From Primula veris (taxonomy: Eukaryota; Streptophyta; Magnoliopsida; Ericales; Primulaceae), in assembly GCA_963682055.1 (NCBI GenBank), contig OY821750.1, forward strand, positions 6,264,501 to 6,328,500: a stretch of 64,000 nt of DNA, in the 5' to 3' direction. Below the pieces are notes generated by a model. It was not told where the DNA came from. It saw only the letters and a program-made list of their open reading frames with translations, and searched no databases. This document shows, piece by piece, positions 1 through 12,859 of the stretch. Made by a program: the position numbers and the translations under genes. Position 1 is the first letter of the stretch. The number at the start of each line of letters is the position of its first letter.

Positions 1-1
1 A

Positions 2-3000
2 TTTCGTTACACACAACCCCCATCGAAGGTGCTCCATTTGAGAAACTTGCCATGGGAGTGCACAGAAGAGGAGCTAATCGAACTAGGAAAACCTTTCGGT
101 AAAGTTGTTAACACTAAGTGCAACGTTGGCGCAAATCGAAATCAAGCTTTTATAGAGTTTGTAAGTAAACATGGATCTCCCAGTTACTATCATAAGTCTG
201 TTTATAATTTATGGAAAATATTAGTTTTGTAAACCAAGCTGTTGTCTTTTAATAATTAATACATTATGCGGTTAAATGTCACATTTTAGGTATCAATTTA
301 CACAATATCGAACAATTAGTTTACAGATGTTAAAGATCAGCTCTTAAGTAGTATTTGTTTTATCACACTAGTGTAATAGGCACTAATCTAAAACAATATC
401 AAACAATTTTTACACCGAAGTTATACAATTAACTTGTAAGCACTCATGAGTTCTGAAAGGTTGGTTTACTTTTGTTTAACTTGGTGTCAAAATTGTGTAG
501 TGCACTAATTCTTCGACTGTGTATAACTTGGTGTCTGAATTAAGAAGTTTAACAATAAGGTGCTGTGATTCTTAAAAGCTAATAAGTGCGGTGTACAGGA
601 GCTATTTTGCTATAAATTATTTGTGTTCTTACTTTTAATTTCCCCTTTTACAGGCGGATCAGAATCAAGCTATCTCTATGATATCGTATTACGCATCTTC
701 CTCCGAACCAGCTCAGGTACGAGGGAAAACTGTGTACCTACAATACTCCAACAGAGCGGAAATAGTGAATAATAAAACCACTGCTGATATACCTGGGAAT
801 GTTTTATTGGTGACGATTGAGGGTGATGATGCACGGCTTGTCAGCATTGATGTATTGCATTTGGTAAGTTGTTTACTTTTTAGTTGCTATTTTAGTAGAC
901 AAAGTCCTTGCCTAGAGAATCATAGTGTATGGTTTTGTCATTTGGTATGTACAGATTTATAGCTTGTATTTTGCAAATACTTTTAGTTTGACCTAAATGT
1001 GCATATATCCAGGAGACCCATATCAAGGTGGCAGCTAAATTGCATTAGGAGAAAGAGCGCATGTGTGTTTGTCTTCTTTCTCCTTGCTTAACCCTGGCTC
1101 TCCCTTTCTCCAATGACTAATATTTTATAATATCTATTCTTGGCGTGATGTTGGATTGTTATGGTTGCAACTTGCAAGAGTATTCTACTCCTTCCGTCTG
1201 TTCCTTTCGAGAACTAGCACTTGTCTTCTTTTTTCCTTGATTCAAAATTTTCTATTCAATTTAATAGTTTACACTACATATAAACTTTTATCTAGTCGGT
1301 ATTTCATCCACTATAAAGTTATGTTCTGCGCTTACTTTGGTAAATTCTAAAACTATGAGGATATTGTCAAATTAGTCAAGCACTCAGCAGTGAGGTTTGT
1401 TGTTTAAAATCTAATGGAAAAGTGGTAGCTAGGTGTTTAAAAAGTTGAACTTGTGGATTTATGCACAAAGATGCTGAACTTGGAGTATTACTTGGTTGTC
1501 CAGCATTAAATTTCAGCAAGATTTTAGCCTTTCATTTTGGAGTTTTTTTTTTTCTCTTTAATTGTTGTTTATGTACTTTCTTTTACGCTTTGATTGTTGA
1601 TTATGTAATTTATATTAAAAAATGATTATGCACTTCCTTCTTGAGTTTGATTGCATTGTTCCTAAATGGTGGCTTCCTGTTATCATTTTCTTGGCCGTGT
1701 TACAAATCTTATAGCGTGCAGCTCATGTACTCCTTTTGTGCGTCTGTGTATGTGAAGTTTCTCTACTCGATAAAATTTTGATTGGTAATATCTTTGTGTA
1801 TGTTGCAGGTATTCTCAACTTTTGGATTTGTGCACAAGATTACTACTTTTGAGAAGACTGCAGGATTTCAGGTGATGTATACTGAAATACTGTTTTGACA
1901 TGTGTTCTGTTTCTAGATTTTCCATCATTGTGACACTAATTTCTTTTTCTGTCATTTATGATTATCAGGCTCTAGTTCAATTTACGGATTCCGAAACAGC
2001 TACTCTTGCGAAGGATGCTCTTGATGGAAGAAGCATTCCGAGGTGATTAGGATTATTTTTTTGGATTGGGGTGTAAATCAACTGTTATGGGTGATATATC
2101 TGTAGATATGGTGCACTCTCATTGGGGCTGGATATCTTTGAGGTCCTTTTATAAGAAACTCCTGGAGGGGTACACCCAGACTCCTTACTGCCTCTCTCTC
2201 TCTCTCCTCTCTCCCTCATTTATCTCCTAATTTTAGTTTGCTCCATTGGAGAATACCTCTCTCTCCTTCTCTCTGTCTCTCTTCGAACGCCTTTGGTCAA
2301 ACAATTATGGGTGTCTCCTAGTTGATAAAAATGTATGTTGGCTTACCCCCTACTGAGATAGTTGACATCATCCCCTCTCTTAATGTTAGGCGAGCTTAGT
2401 GTGAAGTATTTCCGTCCACTTATTCAGTCAAACACGTGATTAACAGTTTCTCCCTCCGTCCCAATTTATTGGGGCAGTTTTCCTTTTTTCGACATCACAA
2501 TTTATTGGGGCACTTTCCAACAAGAGAAACCAATATTTTATCCCTTTCCAATTTTACCCCTTTTCCATTTTACCTCTTTCCCTTAGTTTAATTTATTCTA
2601 TACTCAAGTGTACATTTACTAAGGGCAAACTAGTCAATTTAAGCTAAAAGCAAAGCGATTATGATTTCTTGTCAATTTTTGTTAGTCCCCATACCAATAA
2701 AATGGGACGGAGGGAGTATAATTATGCAGATCTTTTAGAGATTTCACTCAATTTTAGGCCTTTCCTATTTCTGTTTTCATATTTTTTGTATGTGTTTCTG
2801 ATTAAGTTGTCTTTAAATGTGGATGCTGTGTATTTTTAACTTTGGACACTTGGTTTGTTGCAGCTATTTGATTCCAGATTTGGGACCTTGTTCTTTGAAG
2901 ATAACATATTCGGCCCATTTAGATTTAACCGTGAAATTTCAAAGTCATCGTAGCAGGTAACAATAAACTTAATCGTCTTTTTGGGATTGTTTGGTTTAAT

Positions 3001-6000
3001 TTGAATTTTTTTTTTGGAATGAAAAAATGTCTAAATTTTAAATTTTAAACGAGTGTTTAATTAAATTTTCCATATTCCCTTAAGGGAATATCTAAATTCA
3101 GAGAAGTAACTATCTTTCTTTTCAAAGCACAAGAACTAGAACTTCCTCCAAACAGGTTTCTACTTAGTTAAACTAAAATAGGTGAGAAATACTTCCTCCA
3201 TCCCATAGAAAAGGTCCAATTTGGTATTTTACTCCGTCCCAAAATAATGGTTCAATTTGCCGTTTTAAGTTTTGTTATAATTACTTTAATACCTTATTTA
3301 GTTTGGTTTGGTAATCTACAAATGTATCGATCAACGTCTATACCATCATCTAATATTTTTGACTTATCCATAAAACTTTTCACACACATGTTAAACCACT
3401 ACTTTTATAGACCTCAAGAAGTTGTTATACTTGCTCGAATTCACCATGACTGAAAAGATCAAATAGCAGCAGGATCTCCACTAATGTTTTAACAACACTC
3501 ATGAAACAAGTAGCATAAACACTCATTGTTTCAGAAATAGCTCTCTTTTTATTGCAAGTCATTTATTTTTTTCGTCCCATGACTTGCATTTTTTTCGGTG
3601 TATGATATTATCGAACTAGTAGCATCTTATGAAAAATGGTCACTATCAGTTCGAGCAAATTATTGTGAATAAGAATAAAATTCATAATCTGAGAAGCCTT
3701 TTAATAAAAATTCTTAAGGTCGTTATGTGTACTTTTTGATGAATCTTCATTATACAGATTGTAGTGTATATCTAAATGTATTTTTAGTTTTGTACTTGGG
3801 CTGCAACTTATTGAGCTGGAAAGTAATGGCGACGGTAAAATTAAAAATTGGTAAACAAGTTTAGAAATATGTTGAGGGAAGGAGTAGAACAAGTTCATAA
3901 GTATGTTTTTAGTTCTTGGAATTTTAATTCACATCAGCTTCCATAGTCTCTAATTACGGTATCTACATATTTGATGCATTGAGGATGCAAACGTTTAGTT
4001 TCAAGAACATGTGAGCAAATCGATGACTATCTACTTTTAACAAATATTACGTAGGGGTAAATGTGGGAAAACATTTTTTAAATTTATTAAACTATGTGCA
4101 AACCCTAATTGGACCATTTTTATGGGATAGAAGGGGTAATTAATTAGTTCAGTAGCTAGCAATTAGCTTAATGTGAGTGCACAGTGACTGGGTCGCATGC
4201 TAGTTACTATCTTTGTTTTTTTTTTCCTTTATTTCCCCAGTTGGTTGGTTTACGATCATATCAACTTTAGCTCTTATGTCCATAAGCAGATGACACGACC
4301 AATTCTATGGTGGTTAAAAAAAAATGTCGGGATTAATGTGGGAAAACATCATTTTCTTTATTACATTATCTAATTTTGTTAAATCTTGTGAAACCCCTAT
4401 TGGACCATTTTTTATGGGACGGATTGAAACGATTAATTACTTGGCAATTAGCTTAATGTAAGTGCACAAGTACTTGGCCACATGATAGTTACTGTCTTTA
4501 GTTTTTTTATCTCTTTGGTCGGTTGGTTTTTGGATCATATTAGCATTAATTCTTGGATACATAATAGGATGATCCGATGATGGCCAACTCTTTGGTATAC
4601 AAGGTCTTGGTTGTGTGGGCTTATTTCCTCAATTCTTTTTCTTTTTTAAATAAGTAAGAAATTTACCCGGGTTTTGTTTCTGCAGGGACTACACAAATCC
4701 CCACCTGCCTGTTGCCCCCTCAGCTATTGACGCTGCTGGTCAGGTAAATATCGGTATCTGGCAACTTATTGGTTTAAATGCAAATTTTTAATTTTGCGAG
4801 TTATTAACTGAACGCGTTCAGCTATGACTGCTTGGGATAAAGGCTAGGTTGAGTTGAGTTCAAGGAAAGGCATTCACCCACCCTCCCACCAGACACACAC
4901 ATAAAAAACACAATGATGAAGTTTTTATATGTAATTTTTTCATTTGCTTATTTGAGTTTTCAAGTCTAATAGAACTTTGTTATTAATTATTGGTCACAGG
5001 TTAGTTTTGGTGTGGATGGAAAGAAGCAAGAGCCTGAGAGCAACGTTCTTCTTGCCTCCATCGAGAACATGCAATATGCTGTGACCTTGGATGTTTTACA
5101 TATGGTATCTTTTTCTTCTTCTATTTTGAGCCTGAAGCTCCGCTTTCCAGTAATTAATCATTTCCTCTGCTGTTTTTCTCTTGTTCTTTCTGTGGTTCTG
5201 TACCAGGTCTTTTCTTCCTTTGGGGCCGTCATGAAGATTGCCATGTTTGATAAAAATGGGGGTCTCCAAGCCTTGATTCAGTATCCTGGTAAGTGGTAAT
5301 TTTTTGTTGTTATAACAGTGAACTAGATAGCACTATTTATTCCTCAATTTTTACCATCTTATATTCATGGAACTATGTATACGTTTTTGCAGATGTTCCG
5401 ACAGCGGTAGCTGCAAAGGAAGCGCTTGAAGGACACTGCATATATGATGGAGGCTTTTGCAAGCTTCATCTTTCTTATTCCAGGCATACAGATCTTAGTA
5501 TAAAGGTACTTGATATATACTATGGTGGTTGGGTTATTGAGCATGGTACAGTCGCTTGAATGCTTTGCAACTTATTTGTCAAGTCTGTGCATGTAACATA
5601 TGTGAAATATCATGTTGACGTCTTTAAGTGCTCCTTTAGTTCCATGTGGTCTGTCCAGCATTCTTTTATGGAAGGGTTCCAATTCCTTTGTGTTCCCACA
5701 GTCGCTTGAATGCTTTGCAACTTATTTGTTAAGACTTAAGTTTGTGCACCTAATATATGTGAAATATCATGTTGGTGTCTTTAAGTGCTCCTTTAGTTCC
5801 ATTTTGTTGTCCACCATTCTTTTTTGGAAGGTTCCAATTCCTTTGTGTTCCTTCCTAAATGAAGAAAAAAAATATTGCTAAACGTCTACTTTTACCCTTT
5901 AGGTAAAGATTGTTATTGAGGGATAATTAGTCAAGTTGATATAAAGAGATGGAACGGTTGATGTTTTCCTTATTTGTCCTTCTGTGTCGTGGTGGACTAA

Positions 6001-6791
6001 CAAATTTGAGTGGGAGTTAGGATTGATTGGCCAGTTCATTTAGGAAGAATTTGGTTAAATCCTTTAACGAAATCTCTTCCTTGCTGTAGTCAAACCTTGA
6101 TGCCACATACAACAATCTCTTCCTTCAATAATAAGATTTGAGTTTTTATGAGAAGTTATGGCAGTGGACCTTGTGGAGGTTTGTAAATCATCTTTGTGAT
6201 ATGTGTCCTTTGATGGAAACTCTTATCTTTGATACTTGCATTACAATAGTATTTACATTATTTGACCCATTTTGAAGAAAATGTTAGGCTGTTTGCTTTA
6301 TTTTTGAAACTTGCATTACAGTATTACATTATTGATCCATTTTGAAGATGGTGTTAGGCCATTTACATTATTTTCTTTGAGATAGCAAGTCCCTTTATCT
6401 GAAATGCACCTCTTTGATTTTCTTAATTCTAATAAATTTGTCATCACTCCAAATGTAGATCAACAATGATCGAAGCAGAGACTACACGCTACCAGCTATT
6501 CCAGTGTTGAATGTTCCTCAACCTTTGCTTCCAGGACCACCACCGCAACATCAGCAGATGATGGGTCCTGCTTCTAATCAATACGGTGCGTCCCCATATC
6601 CTCCAGCGCCAGGTGGCCAACCGCCAGCTGGTTGGGCTCCAGGTCCCTCATCAGGTCCTTATTCTATGCCCTCGCATATGCAAAATCAACAACAGTACCC
6701 TCCCATGGGACCTGGAATGGGGCAGCAGCAGTTTCATCCCCAAAATGGTGCTCCACCACAACACTCGATGCCTCCTTATCAACACCAGTAG
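2..6791 (+). CDS. Polypyrimidine tract-binding protein homolog (PTB1/PTB2 class), 5' end cut by window edge
   Basis: RNA-binding splicing regulator that binds pyrimidine-rich RNA, mainly in the nucleus. Exons by frame and GT-AG: 2-160, 654-863, 1809-1871, 1969-2042, 2864-2956, 4686-4743, 5000-5104, 5207-5288, 5393-5505, 6459-6791 (stop TAG). That gives about 429 residues; I expect some 10 N-terminal codons left of base 1. Three RRM units are visible: the first with KVLHLRNLPWECTEEEL and NQAFIEF, the second starting NVLLVTIEGDDAR, the third starting NVLLASIENMQYAV; the two latter each end in an (H/R)HTDL(T/S)(V/I)K-type strand. A SRDYT linker follows RRM2 and RRM3. The C-terminal ~90 residues are rich in Pro, Gln, Gly and Met. 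All exon phases agree. Layout and sequence match Arabidopsis PTB1/PTB2 from memory; I cannot say which of the two is the orthologue. The 3' UTR probably runs to about 7050. Confidence 0.94.
2450..2716. mobile_element. Stowaway-like MITE in PTB intron 4
   Basis: A 267-bp segment starts CTCCCTCCGTCCCAATTTA and ends with the inverse (AAAATGGGACGGAGGGAG). This is the terminal inverted repeat typical of Stowaway (Tc1/Mariner) MITEs. A TA follows the right end; the left TA target base pair is not clear. It lies wholly in an intron. Confidence 0.8.
3192..4138. mobile_element. Larger Stowaway-like element with degenerate inverted ends, PTB intron 5
   Basis: The left end (ACTTCCTCCATCCCATAGAA then AAGGTCCAATTTGG) is the approximate inverse complement of the right end (AATTGGACCATTTTTATGGG then ATAGAAGGGG). 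TA flanks both sides. A second CTCCGTCCC start sits nested at about 3231. The ~870 bp between the ends show no coding signal. Confidence 0.55.
4050..4600. repeat. Imperfect tandem duplication, unit about 275-285 bp
   Basis: Segments from about 4050-4320 and 4325-4600 align along their length: both have ATGTGGGAAAACAT, TTGGACCATTTTTATGGGA, GGCAATTAGCTTAATGT-like runs, AGTGCACA and GGTTGGTTT. The right end of the Stowaway-like element lies within the unit, so the duplication copied part of it. All of it is in PTB intron 5. Confidence 0.7.
5548..5852. repeat. Tandem duplication of about 150 bp in PTB intron 9
   Basis: GTCGCTTGAATGCTTTGCAA occurs at 5551 and again at 5701, and the 150-bp units continue in parallel through CCTTTGTGTTCC with a few substitutions and small indels. 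The intron (5506-6458) keeps normal splice ends. Confidence 0.88.
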
Positions 6792-7049
6792 TAGGATCCA
6801 GAGAGGGGTAGTTTGGTAATTCATCCTGCAACGAGTTTTGCAAATTTGGGAAACGAACTCCTTTTCTTTTTCTTGTTCTCTTTTGATGTTCTCAAATTTC
6901 TCATCAAAATTGTTTGAGACCTTTCCTTCTGAAAGACATCGCCAGTGATGTGCTTTACATATTCAGAGATTTGTGTTATGGCTTAAAATTATGTACATTG
7001 TGGTTGTATGTTTGAATATTATGACAAATGTTATGCTTTTTCACCATCT

Positions 7050-8480
7050 TCGGTTCTTGTTTAAGATGATTTATTTCTTTTATTGAAAGTTGAAACCATT
7101 GAATGTGTTTAGAAATGTTGTACGTATTTGCGACTGTTGGACTAGCTAGATTTTCTTCTCATAGGATACAAATCAACAATGTGGTTTACGGATCATAAAT
7201 CACATTCAACAAATTTTTCATGTTAAAACGCTTTACTTTCAGGGTAGAAGCTGCAAATTTATTATTGTTTTTTGCTACTTTTTACTTTACAAAGTGCAGT
7301 GTATTCGTTATAAAGATGTTTCAGGGTATGAACTATAAAGTATGAACCTTCATTCAGTTTGACCTTTTTGTCTTTTCCCCCATAAAGGTTTGATTCAGTC
7401 GTTTTATCAACTGAGGTAATATTTCTATTCAGGAAAATATCCAGAAGCAAAGCTGAATCAACCCAATCTTTATCAAAAAAGTCAACTTACTTAATAAATG
7501 CAGCCAAACAGGAACTTTTAGTCTGAGTAGTAGTTTAAGTGATATTTTCAAGTGCACGAAGAGTCTATGCTCCAACCTCCAAATCTCCCTTTTTTTTTTT
7601 TTTTTTCTTATCTTGTGTGGTTGCAGGGTCTTTTTCATTGTGTGATAGCAGATGCATTAATCCATGACCATTACACTAAAAGAAATTATGAGGTTAAAAG
7701 AGAGAGTTGACAAATAATGAGCAATTATGACAGATTCTTAAAAAGGAAATAAAGAATAAGATTCAGTACCCCATGAAAAGTATAAGCAAAAGAGGCTCAC
7801 AATGGAAAAAAGTTCACATGATTCAACCCTTCTAAATAAGGGATAAATCCTTGTTTCAACCACTATTGGATAAGTTATACTATATAAGTTTACTAAGAAC
7901 TAGAAGGCAGGAGAATATAATGTTTTCCTGAATAAAATGGTTTGTTGATAGCTTCTTACCCTAAGCTACACAAGCTGTAGATACAACCTTATCAGAACAG
8001 ATTGAAATTTCAACGAGGTTTGCACCATGTTCTGTTTAACTTTGAAATTCTCCATGTAAAGGAGTGAACATTGCAAGTAAATTTGAGATTGATGTCGTAA
8101 GTGATGTTAGTTCGGATCAATTTATCATTTTCTGTAAAATTTGGGTTATTTTATGTGCCTTGCGACTGGTTCCTCTTCTACTATGCGAATAATATGAATT
8201 TTAACAAGCAAAAGGAGATCGGGTGAATAGACAATTAAGGTATAAAAAAGACGATAAAAAGAACTTTGATACAGCTTGATATAGGTTCAATTTCACGACA
8301 CATTAACAACAATACAAGAAGCTACAACTACTAAACGTTGGAACGAAAGTTGAAGATCTACAAACACAACCACTTCCCTTAATGAGTATATACACCTTAT
8401 ACCATTTTATGAACGAAACCAGGGAACATTGGATAGTGATCACAGGAACATCCTACTCTTTTCTTTTTCTACCTTCAATT
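7050..8480. other. Convergent intergenic spacer between PTB and PYL genes
   Basis: AT-rich DNA between the 3' end of PTB and the 3' end of the PYL gene. It includes a poly(T) run near 7590-7606. I see no exon-like ORF, RNA gene or clear mobile element here. Confidence 0.5.
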
Positions 8481-8659
8481 GTGGTCTGCAGTTCCAGAAC
8501 CATTTATGACAAAAATCCAACTTAACTTCGAAACAAATAAGAAAATAAGGGAAACAAAAGATAACGCATGGATTTATCTAGAAACTAATGATAAGCTGAG
8601 GAGAAGCTTCTTTTTCAAGGATGGAACTTAAAAGCCAAAATTTGCTTGTACCCCAACAT

Positions 8660-11600
8660 CTACATTCGATCAATGGGACCAGTCCTGTCTTGTACCGCCA
8701 ATCTCTCCGAAACCTCGGCAAGTGATTTGAGGTTGCACTTTATCAGGGCTTCTATGAAATAGCACGTTTCATCTTTTGTGTTCCCTTCGGGAATATCGAC
8801 AATAAATGATTCTATGACCATAGTACCAGGCCTTCCATCAATGGTTTCTGAATGGACAGATACGATCGAAGAGTAATTCTGCAAATAGGCAAAAGTGGTC
8901 AAAATAGGAAAATATCAAATTAATTAGCTTAGGGGAATTCTTATATTGAAGGTTCTAAATGTAAAGCTAGTTGTCGCAGATTCATGACGGCAAAAGCAGC
9001 AGTCTATAAATTGTCTGCTAAAGTTGATGGAATTACACAGGAAATATGTGCACTGAATTCTTACACAGGAGTAAAAACTTGAAGAGCACATCTCTAGTAT
9101 TTTTTCCAACGTGGCACTTTCACTCATAAATTCTAGTTGAGTTTCGATTTTTTGTCACACGGTACCACTGTTAGATGGTAACTAATTTCCTTAATGATAG
9201 TGTTAGTCAACCAACCTTTCACAATTTGAGAAACTTAAAGTCACCGTGTGTTTTCTACATGGTTATTTGACATATTTGTGGTGGTTATTTCCAATAGAAT
9301 CCAATGTTTTGTTCTGGCACATTTTTACTTCTAATTTCTAGTCGAGTTTTGAAATATGCTCGATGGTACTAGTAGACTGTAATTAATTTCATTAATGACA
9401 GTGTTAGTCTATCTTGCTTAGTTTTACTTTTTTAGCACTCCTAACCTCTTTACTAGCGTGATTTTTGCAACTACACTATCTCTAAAGTTCTGTTGCGGTT
9501 CTACGTTTGTGATCCTACTAGATTCCCCTCTCGCGCTCCCTTTTGAACAAACTTAAGTCTCCCATTCTCACTCAGGAAAGAGAAAAAGACAAACATTTTA
9601 ATATAGTTACACTGTAGTAACTTGCCCACTTAAATCTGGGAACTTGACAAATACCATAATTTACATCTGCACTTAGTTCTCAACACAAGCATCTGATAAT
9701 TTACAAAAGAAAATATGCCAATAACATTATCTCATAAACAAATACATCTTGGATATTTTCTGTTTTACGATTTTATCACGTGTGTATAACGGCTGAATCA
9801 CCCACTTTAATGTAAACCTAACTAAAAGGTATGCTCCACCGTTTTGCATACACATCCAATAATGATTTAGTTTGATCACATACCCGCGGAGTAACGATTG
9901 GCAAACAAATATAACCCACAACATTAAAACATTCAATAGTGCGTCAAACCACTTTTTGATTATACATCAAATACCAAGCTGACATATCACAAGTAAGTAT
10001 GTATTTGTGTTTGTGTTTTAGTTGTTTGCCAACCATCACTCTCATTCATAACCCAACATGTAGCCAGCATGGAGATTTCAAGACAAAATTTTAAAAAATT
10101 CAAAAACAAGGAAAACGTGCTGTTTTAAGTAAAGTACCTTGAGTCTGTGATCGCCACCAACGATCCTCATGCTAAGGACATGTTCTTCTTCATCGATATA
10201 TTCCAATCTTTCTGTGCTAGTAGTGGCTGGCAACCCAGATTTAACATTAACTTCTCTAAGACTTCCAATTTCTAGGTTTCCCCTCATTATGCATCTGCTT
10301 ATAAAAGGCTTATACTTTTGTGGTTGATCAAATCTCCTCACCAGAGACCAGACCTAGGGAAAAAAACATCAATTCATGATTCACAGGAAAAGAAAACAGA
10401 CTAAATTTCATATTAAGAGAGTGCACGATCTTTAACAAGAGAATAAGGGGTTCGTGAACAATAAACTTGTTATGGAGGTTCCATAACGCGTTATGAACAC
10501 AAGATTAAGGGGCGATGGAGCAACTTAAGCAAACCACCTTGCATAGGAACATAAGGGAGCACTTACAGGTAGAGAAAATGAACTTAATGTTCGTATTAAA
10601 TGAACGTATGATGCTAGACAAAAGAATACGGAGATTAGGTAATTCATTTGTGCAAAATAAACTTCAGGTCTTTTGGCTTAAGTTTTTTTTTGAAAATAAG
10701 ATATGAGCTGGAACTTTTAAGGCTGAAAAAGAAGATAGGTTCATCCAGCTTAGTTCTTCTAGCTTTTTCAAGTTAAAAAACCAAGGAAAAAATTTATTTT
10801 TCGTTGATTAGCCAAATGCATTCCAGTTTTTTTCTGTTTTCTTTTAAAAGGTGAGCTTAAAAAAGCAACAAGTTCACTTATTAAGAGTACAATTTCAAGG
10901 TACACAATCAACTTCCAAAGATTTTCCATGTGAAGGGGAGTATTTTACAACTCTTAAGCAGATAAAAAAGCTTTTCCAGACAAAACATAAATCATACTCC
11001 ATACTTTTCAAGATTTCCATGTGAAGGGGGTGTTTATGCAACCCTTTAAAGCAAGTAAAAAGAGTTTTCCCAAATAAAAGAGACATCATACTCCATATGA
11101 TTTCCCCTTAGTTTGAAAAAGAACTACCAGAAGAAGAGTGAGTGGACCTACCAAGAAACAAATCTACAGCCCTTATATAAGCTTTTGCTAATATAAACCA
11201 AACTCGGTGTAGAACTACACCTTAAAAGTTTCCTCGTTTCAACGCAAGAAAACGATTTCTACCATTCGTCAAGACTCAAGAACATTAAACCTCTATTTTC
11301 TTCAAGAAAAACGCTACCGGAAAATAATTCTGAGGAGAAACCCTCTTTTCCAGATTTAGGCTGGAAAAAGAGTTGGGGTGGATTTACTTTAAAGATTCTA
11401 GCTTTTCAGGCCATAAAAAGAACAATCTATGATCAACCAAATGAAGTACTGTTCACATAATGTACAAATAGTATGAAAATAGCATAACTTAAAAGCGGTA
11501 ACCAAACAATCCCCTGGTAATCAAGAAGGGCAAGCCAAAATATCTTTACTCAAATATGACTCAGCCAAGTTATCACCAAAAACGTTGGCAACTACTGCAA

Positions 11601-12619
11601 GTTAACGATATGGATAATGTTTAACAAGTTGACAATACAACTAAATCAGAAAATTTGGAATTAAAAAAAACACAAATATTCAAAATGGGTTTTAACAAAT
11701 TTCCAAAAACAGAACAAATCTCATCAGAAAACCAAATCTGGAAAGAAATAAGCACTACCCACATACTAAAAATAGAATCAAACATCAAAACTACAAAAAG
11801 ATTTACACATAACTCAAACTTGACAAAGATTCACCATCTAAAGCCAAAAGGGTAAAAAAAAATATACAAGTAAAAAGTAAAATGGTAAATGTTTAAATAA
11901 CTATGACTAGATTCACATATTATGAAAAGAATCAATCTTGAGAAAGGTTCACCATCTAAAGCCAAAAGGGTAAAAAAAAAATACAAGTAAAAAAAAAATG
12001 ATAAATTCCTATAACTAGATTCAGGTGTTATGAAAAGAATCAATCTTCACAAAGATTCACCATCTAAAGCCTAAAGTGTCAAAAAATATACATGTAAAAA
12101 AAATAAAAAATTGATAAAAGGGTAAAATAGTAAATTTCTATAACTTCACATATTATGAACTGAATCAATCTTGACAGATTCACCAAGACAATTAAAAAAG
12201 AAAAAAAAAGAATTGATGAAAGAAGGGGAAAAATGCTAAATTCCTATAACTAGATTCACATGTTATGAAAAGAATCAATCTTGACAAAGATTCACCATTT
12301 AAAGCCTAAAGGGTAAAAAAAAAAAATACAAGTAAAAAGTAAACTGGCAAATAACTAACTAGATTCACATAATATGAAATTTATCAATCTTGACTAACCA
12401 TCTAAAGCATCAAGGGTCAAAACAAATACCAGAAGAAAAAAAAAAGTAGTAGTAAAATAGTAAAAAAAAAGACAGAAAATAAAAAGGTGAAATTAAAATA
12501 AATACCAAATGAAGAGGTGCTTTGATATGCTTAATAAGAGCAGAAGTGCATTGATTTTCTTTTGGGTTATATTTATGATGCTTTCTTATCAACTCTGTTT
12601 CTTCCACACTTGCATTCAT
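8660..12619 (-). CDS. Abscisic acid receptor, PYR/PYL/RCAR family, PYL7-10 type (182 aa)
   Basis: Soluble hormone receptor: ABA in the START-fold pocket closes the gate and latch loops so that the receptor inhibits clade A PP2C phosphatases, releasing SnRK2 kinases. Minus-strand exons: 12506-12619 (ATG, 38 codons), 10138-10353 (72 codons), 8660-8878 (72 codons plus stop); both introns are phase 0. Key residues visible: the gate loop [13 protein letters not shown] at about 77-89, the latch GGDHRL at 105-109, the ligand carboxylate Lys in QKYKPF (about residue 53), and [22 protein letters not shown] and [15 protein letters not shown] in exon 3. The length fits PYL8/PYL9 (about 187-188 residues). 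The three-exon layout and [18 protein letters not shown] junction are those I recall for the PYL7-10 group. No key residue is missing. Confidence 0.96.
9141..9420. repeat. Diverged duplicate pair in PYL intron 2
   Basis: Two ~85-bp segments (about 9131-9217 and 9337-9418) share TTCTAGT(T/C)GAGTTT, GGTA(C)...TGTAA(C/T)TAATTTC and AATGA(T/C)AGTGTTAGTC, about 200 bp apart. Confidence 0.6.
10900..11098. repeat. Tandem duplication of about 90 bp in PYL intron 1
   Basis: TTTCCATGTGAAGGGG occurs near 10923 and 11017, followed in each case by parallel text ending CATACTCCATA. The two units differ at many sites, so the duplication is not recent. Confidence 0.75.
11800..12420. repeat. Minisatellite in PYL intron 1, unit about 105-120 bp, about 6 copies
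   Basis: The phrase TTCACCATCTAAAGCC(A/T)AAA recurs near 11829, 11949, 12056, 12291 and partly at 12178 and 12400. Each is followed by a poly(A)-rich block, ATACAAGTAAAAA, TAACTAGATTCACAT and ATGAAAAGAATCAATCTTGA. Copies differ mainly in A-run length. Confidence 0.85.
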
Positions 12620-12859
12620 CTTTTTATATATGTTTCTCTCTCTAAAATGAGTTGACTCAAATTCACACCGCCATTGCCAAAAAGGGTATAAGAGAATGAG
12701 AGTTTTATTAGCTGGGTTTCCTGCAATTTTTTTTATTATTATTATAGTACACTATTATATATTATTATTATTATTTGTTCATTTTGTTTATGCCCATGAC
12801 ATAACATGAATGGAGTACATAAGTAGATAGATACATACAGATTTTGTTTATATATATTT

